Below are positions 59,748 to 64,000 of a DNA stretch of 64,000 nucleotides, in pieces. A model generated the notes under the pieces. The model saw nothing but the letters and a program-made list of their open reading frames with translations, was not told where the DNA came from and ran no database searches. The position numbers and the translations under genes were made by a program. Source of the stretch: Bacillus sp. (in: firmicutes) (GTDB lineage: Bacteria; Bacillota; Bacilli; Bacillales; JACDOC01); contig JACDOC010000001.1 in NCBI GenBank assembly GCA_017656295.1, forward strand, positions 473,611 through 537,610, given 5' to 3'. Each line of letters begins with the position of its first letter. Positions within the stretch are counted from its first letter, which is position 1.

Positions 59748-61292
59748 ATGATCCCGTACAAACACGAACCGTTTACGGACTTTTCGAAAGAAGAGAATAA
59801 GCGAGCGTTCCAAGAAGGATTAAAGCTTGTTGAAAGTTATTTAGGTCAAGATTATCCGCTAGTCATCGGCGGCGAGCGCGTGACAACAGAAGACAAAATC
59901 GTTTCGATCAACCCAGCGAACAAAGAAGAAGTAATCGGTCGCGTTTCTAAAGCGAACAAAGAACTCGCGGAAAAAGCGATGAACGTGGCGTACGAAACGT
60001 TCCAAACATGGAAAAAAGTAAAACCAGAAGTGCGTGCAGATATTTTATTTAAAGCGGCTGCGCTCGTTCGTCGTCGCAAGCATGAGTTTTCTGCTTTACT
60101 TGTAAAAGAAGCAGGTAAGCCATGGAAAGAAGCCGATGCCGATACAGCGGAAGCGATCGACTTCATGGAGTATTACGGTCGTCAAATGTTGAAATTAAAA
60201 GACGGAATTCCAGTGGAAAGCCGTCCGGGTGAATTTAACCGATTTAATTACATCCCATTAGGTGTCGGTGTGGTCATTTCCCCATGGAACTTCCCGTTTG
60301 CAATCATGGCGGGTACCACAGTGGCATCCCTTGTGACAGGTAACACTGTGCTATTAAAACCAGCAAGTTCCACTCCGGTTGTCGCTTATAAATTTGTCGA
60401 AGTATTAGAAGAAGCAGGTCTTCCTGCAGGTGTTCTAAACTTCATCCCAGGTAGCGGGGCGGAAGTCGGGGACTACTTAGTGGATCATCCGAAAACTCGT
60501 TTCATCAGTTTCACCGGTTCTCGTGATGTTGGTATTCGCATTTACGAGCGCGCAGCGAAAGTGAACCCAGGCCAAATTTGGTTAAAACGCGTTATTGCGG
60601 AAATGGGCGGAAAAGACACAATCGTTGTCGACAAAGACGCGGATCTAGAATTAGCAGCTCAATCCATCGTAGCGTCAGCGTTTGGCTTCTCTGGACAAAA
60701 ATGTTCCGCATGCTCTCGTGCAGTCATCGTCGAAGACGTGTATGATCAAGTATTAAACCGCGTCGTCGAATTAACAAAAGAACTAAAAGTCGGAAACCCA
60801 GCAGAACAAAGCACATTTATGGGTCCAGTCATCGACCAAAGCGCCTTCAACAAAATCATGAACTACATTGAAATTGGAAAACAAGAAGGCAAACTCATGA
60901 CAGGTGGCGAAGGGGACGACTCAAAAGGTTACTTTATCCAGCCAACGGTCTTTGCGGATGTGGATCCTGAGGCGCGCATCATGCAAGAAGAAATTTTCGG
61001 ACCAGTCGTGGCCTTTACAAAAGCGAAAGACTTTGATCATGCGATTGACATTGCGAACAACACCGAATACGGCTTAACAGGAGCAGTAATCTCCAACAAC
61101 CGTGCAAACATCGAAAAAGCACGTGAAGACTTCCATGTCGGAAACCTTTACTTCAACCGCGGTTGTACAGGTGCCATTGTTGGTTACCAACCGTTCGGTG
61201 GCTTCAATATGTCCGGTACAGACTCCAAAGCCGGTGGCCCAGACTACTTAATCTTACACATGCAAGCGAAGACAACTTCGGAAATGCTTTAA
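59748..61292 (+). CDS. rocA: RocA, 1-pyrroline-5-carboxylate dehydrogenase
   Basis: A 514-residue aldehyde dehydrogenase-family enzyme oxidising pyrroline-5-carboxylate/glutamate semialdehyde to glutamate with NAD+. The catalytic Cys lies in [10 protein letters not shown] (near residue 320), the general-base Glu in AEMGGKD (near 286), and the cofactor region in [12 protein letters not shown] (near 178). The length matches RocA. GAGGAGGAGC precedes the ATG. It lies divergently from rocR, with twin palindromes in the gap. Codon use suggests high expression. Confidence 0.94.
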   Translation: MIPYKHEPFTDFSKEENKRAFQEGLKLVESYLGQDYPLVIGGERVTTEDKIVSINPANKEEVIGRVSKANKELAEKAMNVAYETFQTWKKVKPEVRADILFKAAALVRRRKHEFSALLVKEAGKPWKEADADTAEAIDFMEYYGRQMLKLKDGIPVESRPGEFNRFNYIPLGVGVVISPWNFPFAIMAGTTVASLVTGNTVLLKPASSTPVVAYKFVEVLEEAGLPAGVLNFIPGSGAEVGDYLVDHPKTRFISFTGSRDVGIRIYERAAKVNPGQIWLKRVIAEMGGKDTIVVDKDADLELAAQSIVASAFGFSGQKCSACSRAVIVEDVYDQVLNRVVELTKELKVGNPAEQSTFMGPVIDQSAFNKIMNYIEIGKQEGKLMTGGEGDDSKGYFIQPTVFADVDPEARIMQEEIFGPVVAFTKAKDFDHAIDIANNTEYGLTGAVISNNRANIEKAREDFHVGNLYFNRGCTGAIVGYQPFGGFNMSGTDSKAGGPDYLILHMQAKTTSEML

Positions 61293-61302
61293 TCAAATAG
61301 TC

Positions 61303-61345
61303 AAGAGCCTTTGAATAAAGGCTCTTCCTCTCTTTATTTTTTTGT
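61303..61345 (+). terminator. Terminator between rocA and rocD
   Basis: AAGAGCCTTT and AAAGGCTCTT form a perfect 10-bp stem with a GAAT loop; the T-rich tract follows after six bases (CTCTCTTTATTTTTTT). It may only attenuate transcription into rocD. Confidence 0.7.
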
Positions 61346-61376
61346 CAGAAAATTATGCGAAATAGGAGTGTTTTTT

Positions 61377-62570
61377 ATGGCGACAAAAACAGCACAAATT
61401 ATTGAACAAACGGAACGTTACGGTGCGAATAACTATCATCCGCTACCAATTGTTATTTCTGAAGCGGAAGGCGTTTGGGTAAAGGACCCGGAAGGCAATA
61501 AATATATGGATATGTTAAGCGCTTACTCTGCAGTGAACCAAGGACATCGTCATCCGAAAATCATTCAAGCGCTAAAAGACCAAGCGGATCGTGTGACCTT
61601 AACTTCTCGTGCGTTCCATAACGACCAATTAGGTCCGTGGTACGAAAAAATTTGTAAGTTAACAAACAAAGAAATGGCTTTACCAATGAACACTGGGGCA
61701 GAAGCGGTAGAAACAGCGATTAAAGCGGCTCGCCGTTGGGGTTACGATGTAAAAGGTATTCCAAACGATCAAGCAGAAATTATTGCCTGCGAAGGAAACT
61801 TCCATGGCCGTACGATGACAGCGGTTTCGCTTTCTTCTGAAGAGGAATACAAACGCGGCTTCGGTCCAATGCTTCCTGGGATTAAATTAATTCCATACGG
61901 AGACATTGAAGCATTAAAAGCATCGATTACTCCAAATACCGCAGCGTTTTTAATTGAGCCTATTCAAGGAGAAGCAGGAATTGTCCTACCTCCTGAAGGC
62001 TTCTTAAAAGCAGCTTATGAAGTATGTAAAGAAAACAACGTTCTTTTCATTGCTGACGAAATTCAAGCAGGTCTTGGTCGTTCCGGTAAGATGTTTGCTT
62101 GCGAATGGGAAGATGTAGAGCCTGATATGTACATTTTAGGAAAAGCGCTAGGTGGCGGTGTATTCCCTATTTCTTGTGTGGTTGCTAACAAAGACATTCT
62201 TGGTGTATTTAACCCAGGCTCTCACGGATCCACATTCGGTGGAAACCCAATGGCTTGTGCGGTTTCATTGGCGGCGTTAGACGTGTTAGTGGAAGAAAAA
62301 TTAGCGGAACGTTCGCTTGAACTTGGTGAATATTTCATGAGCAAATTAAAAGAAATTAACAACCCAGTGATTAAAGAAGTTCGTGGTAAAGGCTTATTTA
62401 TCGGGGTTGAACTTCACGAGCCTGCCCGTAAATATTGCGAAGCCTTAAAAGAAGAAGGACTATTATGTAAAGAAACTCATGAAACGGTCATTCGCTTTGC
62501 TCCTCCTTTAGTGATTACAAAAGAAGAACTCGATTGGGCAATCGAGCGTATTAAAAAAGTGCTGTCATAA
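61377..62570 (+). CDS. rocD: RocD, ornithine aminotransferase
   Basis: A 397-residue class III PLP aminotransferase that converts ornithine to glutamate semialdehyde. The PLP lysine is in [13 protein letters not shown] (near residue 254), with [13 protein letters not shown] (near 222) and [11 protein letters not shown] (near 105). ATG at 61377 has TAGGAGTG upstream; the frame to 61311 covers the terminator and is not used. It sits after rocA and before rocG, so the three give ornithine to glutamate to 2-oxoglutarate. Confidence 0.94.
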   Translation: MATKTAQIIEQTERYGANNYHPLPIVISEAEGVWVKDPEGNKYMDMLSAYSAVNQGHRHPKIIQALKDQADRVTLTSRAFHNDQLGPWYEKICKLTNKEMALPMNTGAEAVETAIKAARRWGYDVKGIPNDQAEIIACEGNFHGRTMTAVSLSSEEEYKRGFGPMLPGIKLIPYGDIEALKASITPNTAAFLIEPIQGEAGIVLPPEGFLKAAYEVCKENNVLFIADEIQAGLGRSGKMFACEWEDVEPDMYILGKALGGGVFPISCVVANKDILGVFNPGSHGSTFGGNPMACAVSLAALDVLVEEKLAERSLELGEYFMSKLKEINNPVIKEVRGKGLFIGVELHEPARKYCEALKEEGLLCKETHETVIRFAPPLVITKEELDWAIERIKKVLS

Positions 62571-62617
62571 TGTTACAATGACATCGTAGACAGATTTTAG
62601 AAAAAGAGGCGAATTCA

Positions 62618-63862
62618 ATGGCGGAAAATCTCAATTTATTTACTTCAACACAAGATGTCATTAAAGAGGCTCTTGAAAAATTAGGGTACAACGAAGAAAT
62701 GTACGAATTATTAAAAGAACCGTTACGTATGCTCACAGTTCGGATTCCTGTCCGTATGGATGATGGAACGGTAAAAGTGTTTACTGGGTATCGTTCTCAA
62801 CATAATGATGCCGTTGGTCCAACAAAAGGAGGCGTCCGATTCCATCCGGAAGTAGATGAAGAAGAAGTAAAAGCACTATCGATGTGGATGAGCTTAAAAT
62901 GTGGCATCGTTGACTTACCGTATGGAGGAGGAAAAGGCGGCATCGTCTGTGACCCACGCACGATGTCCATGGCAGAGTTAGAACGTTTATCCCGTGGTTA
63001 TGTTCGGGCCATTAGCCAAATCGTTGGTCCGACAAAAGACATTCCTGCCCCAGACGTATATACGAACTCACAAATTATGGCGTGGATGGTCGATGAATAT
63101 AGCCGTTTACGTGAATATGATTCTCCAGGTTTCATTACTGGAAAACCACTCGTTCTTGGTGGGTCTCAAGGCCGTGAAAAAGCAACCGCCCAAGGGGTCA
63201 CCATTTGTATCGAAGAAGCTGCGAAGCGTAAAGGGATTGATATTAAAGGTGCCCGAGTCGTTATCCAAGGATTCGGAAATGCGGGCAGCTTTTTAGCGAA
63301 GTTTATGCATGATGCGGGTGCAAAAGTTATAGGAATCTCGGATGCGTATGGTGCATTGTACGACCCGAACGGACTTGATATTGATTATTTATTAGATCGT
63401 CGTGATAGTTTCGGAACGGTTACAACGTTGTTTGAAAATACCATCACGAACAAAGAACTGTTAGAACTTGATTGTGACATTTTAGTACCAGCAGCTGTAT
63501 CTAACCAAATTACAGCTGAAAACGCTCATAATATTAAAGCGTCCATCGTTGTTGAAGCAGCCAATGGACCAACCACTTTGGAAGCGACACGCATTTTATC
63601 CGAACGTGGCATATTATTAGTTCCAGACGTATTAGCGAGTGCTGGTGGCGTGACTGTTTCTTATTTTGAGTGGGTTCAAAACAACCAAGGGTATTACTGG
63701 ACAGAAGAAGAAGTGAATGAAAAACTACGCAAAAAATTGGTAGAAGCGTTTGATAATGTGTATCAAACCGCGCAAAACCGTCGTGTCAATATGCGCTTAG
63801 CGGCTTACATGGTCGGAGTTCGTAAAATGGCTGAAGCATCGAAATTTAGAGGTTGGGTATAA
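62618..63862 (+). CDS. rocG: RocG, NAD-dependent glutamate dehydrogenase
   Basis: A 414-residue hexameric glutamate dehydrogenase. The substrate-binding block GPTKGGVRFHP (near residue 67) and catalytic lysine region PYGGGKGGI (near 101) are present, and the dinucleotide motif GFGNAGSF is near 220. It releases ammonium and 2-oxoglutarate from glutamate. It is the catabolic type, as shown by position after rocD. AAAGAGGCG precedes the ATG. B. subtilis also has GudB, so gudB cannot be excluded from sequence alone. Confidence 0.92.
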   Translation: MAENLNLFTSTQDVIKEALEKLGYNEEMYELLKEPLRMLTVRIPVRMDDGTVKVFTGYRSQHNDAVGPTKGGVRFHPEVDEEEVKALSMWMSLKCGIVDLPYGGGKGGIVCDPRTMSMAELERLSRGYVRAISQIVGPTKDIPAPDVYTNSQIMAWMVDEYSRLREYDSPGFITGKPLVLGGSQGREKATAQGVTICIEEAAKRKGIDIKGARVVIQGFGNAGSFLAKFMHDAGAKVIGISDAYGALYDPNGLDIDYLLDRRDSFGTVTTLFENTITNKELLELDCDILVPAAVSNQITAENAHNIKASIVVEAANGPTTLEATRILSERGILLVPDVLASAGGVTVSYFEWVQNNQGYYWTEEEVNEKLRKKLVEAFDNVYQTAQNRRVNMRLAAYMVGVRKMAEASKFRGWV

Positions 63863-63874
63863 TTCACATAACAA

Positions 63875-64000
63875 GGGACTGTCCGATAAGTCCCTAAAAT
63901 AAAGCAAGTGGCGAAAAACGAGCCGTTTTTCGCCACTTGCTTTTGTATTTTTTCGATTTTTCTCTGAAAGTAGCTGGCGGATGCCTGCTACTTTCAGTAT
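63875..64000. other. Possible edge of an IS-like element
   Basis: GGGACT at 63875-63880 resembles the ends of IS1182-type elements (GGGACTGTCC), and two nested hairpins follow (63904-63940 and 63964-63997). The window ends before any transposase could be seen, so this is a weak call. Confidence 0.3.
63904..63950 (+). terminator. rocG terminator
   Basis: GCAAGTGGCGAAAAAC and GTTTTTCGCCACTTGC form a perfect 16-bp stem followed by a T-rich tract. Confidence 0.85.

Overview
The window is chromosome of an endospore-forming Bacillaceae species with moderate to low G+C. From position 127 to about 38900 it follows, with insertions, the yut-yum-yui-mrp-yuf-kap-yug gene order that I know from Bacillus subtilis. 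The species cannot be named from sequence alone. Start codons ATG, GTG and TTG are all used, ribosome binding sites are strong, and most gene ends carry clear rho-independent terminators, many of them bidirectional between convergent genes.

Layout. 1-5300: small conserved proteins, HepT-like yutE, the HAD phosphatase yutF, yutG, the spore-coat kinase-like yutH and a D-2-hydroxyacid dehydrogenase. 5340-11600: a redox and Fe-S block with yutI (NifU-like), yuzD, yutJ, yuzB, yutM (IscA-like), yumC (ferredoxin-NADP reductase) and yumB (type II NADH dehydrogenase with a candidate Rex operator). 11650-20300: NUDIX hydrolase, yuiA-yuiD, pepA, yuiF, a TrmH-like methyltransferase and a low-complexity FFGG/PYY protein. 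20600-26760: a thioesterase and the seven-gene Mrp Na+/H+ antiporter operon. 27000-38900: yufK, pbpD, kapD/kapB, a cyclophilin lipoprotein, a Cu/Zn superoxide dismutase, patB, yugE/yugF/yugI, an Xre regulator and an NSS transporter. 38970-48100: a TPP-riboswitch-controlled thiamine operon combining salvage and uptake (TenA, YkoEDC) with thiazole synthesis and coupling (TenI, ThiO, ThiS, ThiG, ThiF, ThiD, ThiE). 58190-63860: arginine/ornithine catabolism (rocR, rocA, rocD, rocG).

The most unusual region is 48434-58065. Two divergent operons each carry a near-perfect or perfect Zur box (core TCGTAATNATTACGA). Leftward are a flavoprotein with a Cys-rich C-terminal tail and an overlapping, short FeoB-like GTPase-permease with extra cysteines in its gate. 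Rightward are a CntABCDF-like oligopeptide/metallophore ABC importer and a MATE exporter. No opine-synthase genes (CntKLM) and no FeoA are present. I read this as a composite zinc-starvation acquisition island in which a FeoB relative may move zinc instead of iron.

Other notable signals: two copies of a ~190-bp non-coding element with GGCTCTGTTA termini; three degenerate intergenic arrays with a 19-21-bp period; a RocR whose sigma-54-contact GAFTGA loop reads NAYPGA, beside twin 15-bp palindromes and no recognisable -24/-12 promoter; and palindromes covering the ribosome binding sites of yuiB and yuiC. No rRNA, tRNA, CRISPR or prophage genes were recognised.
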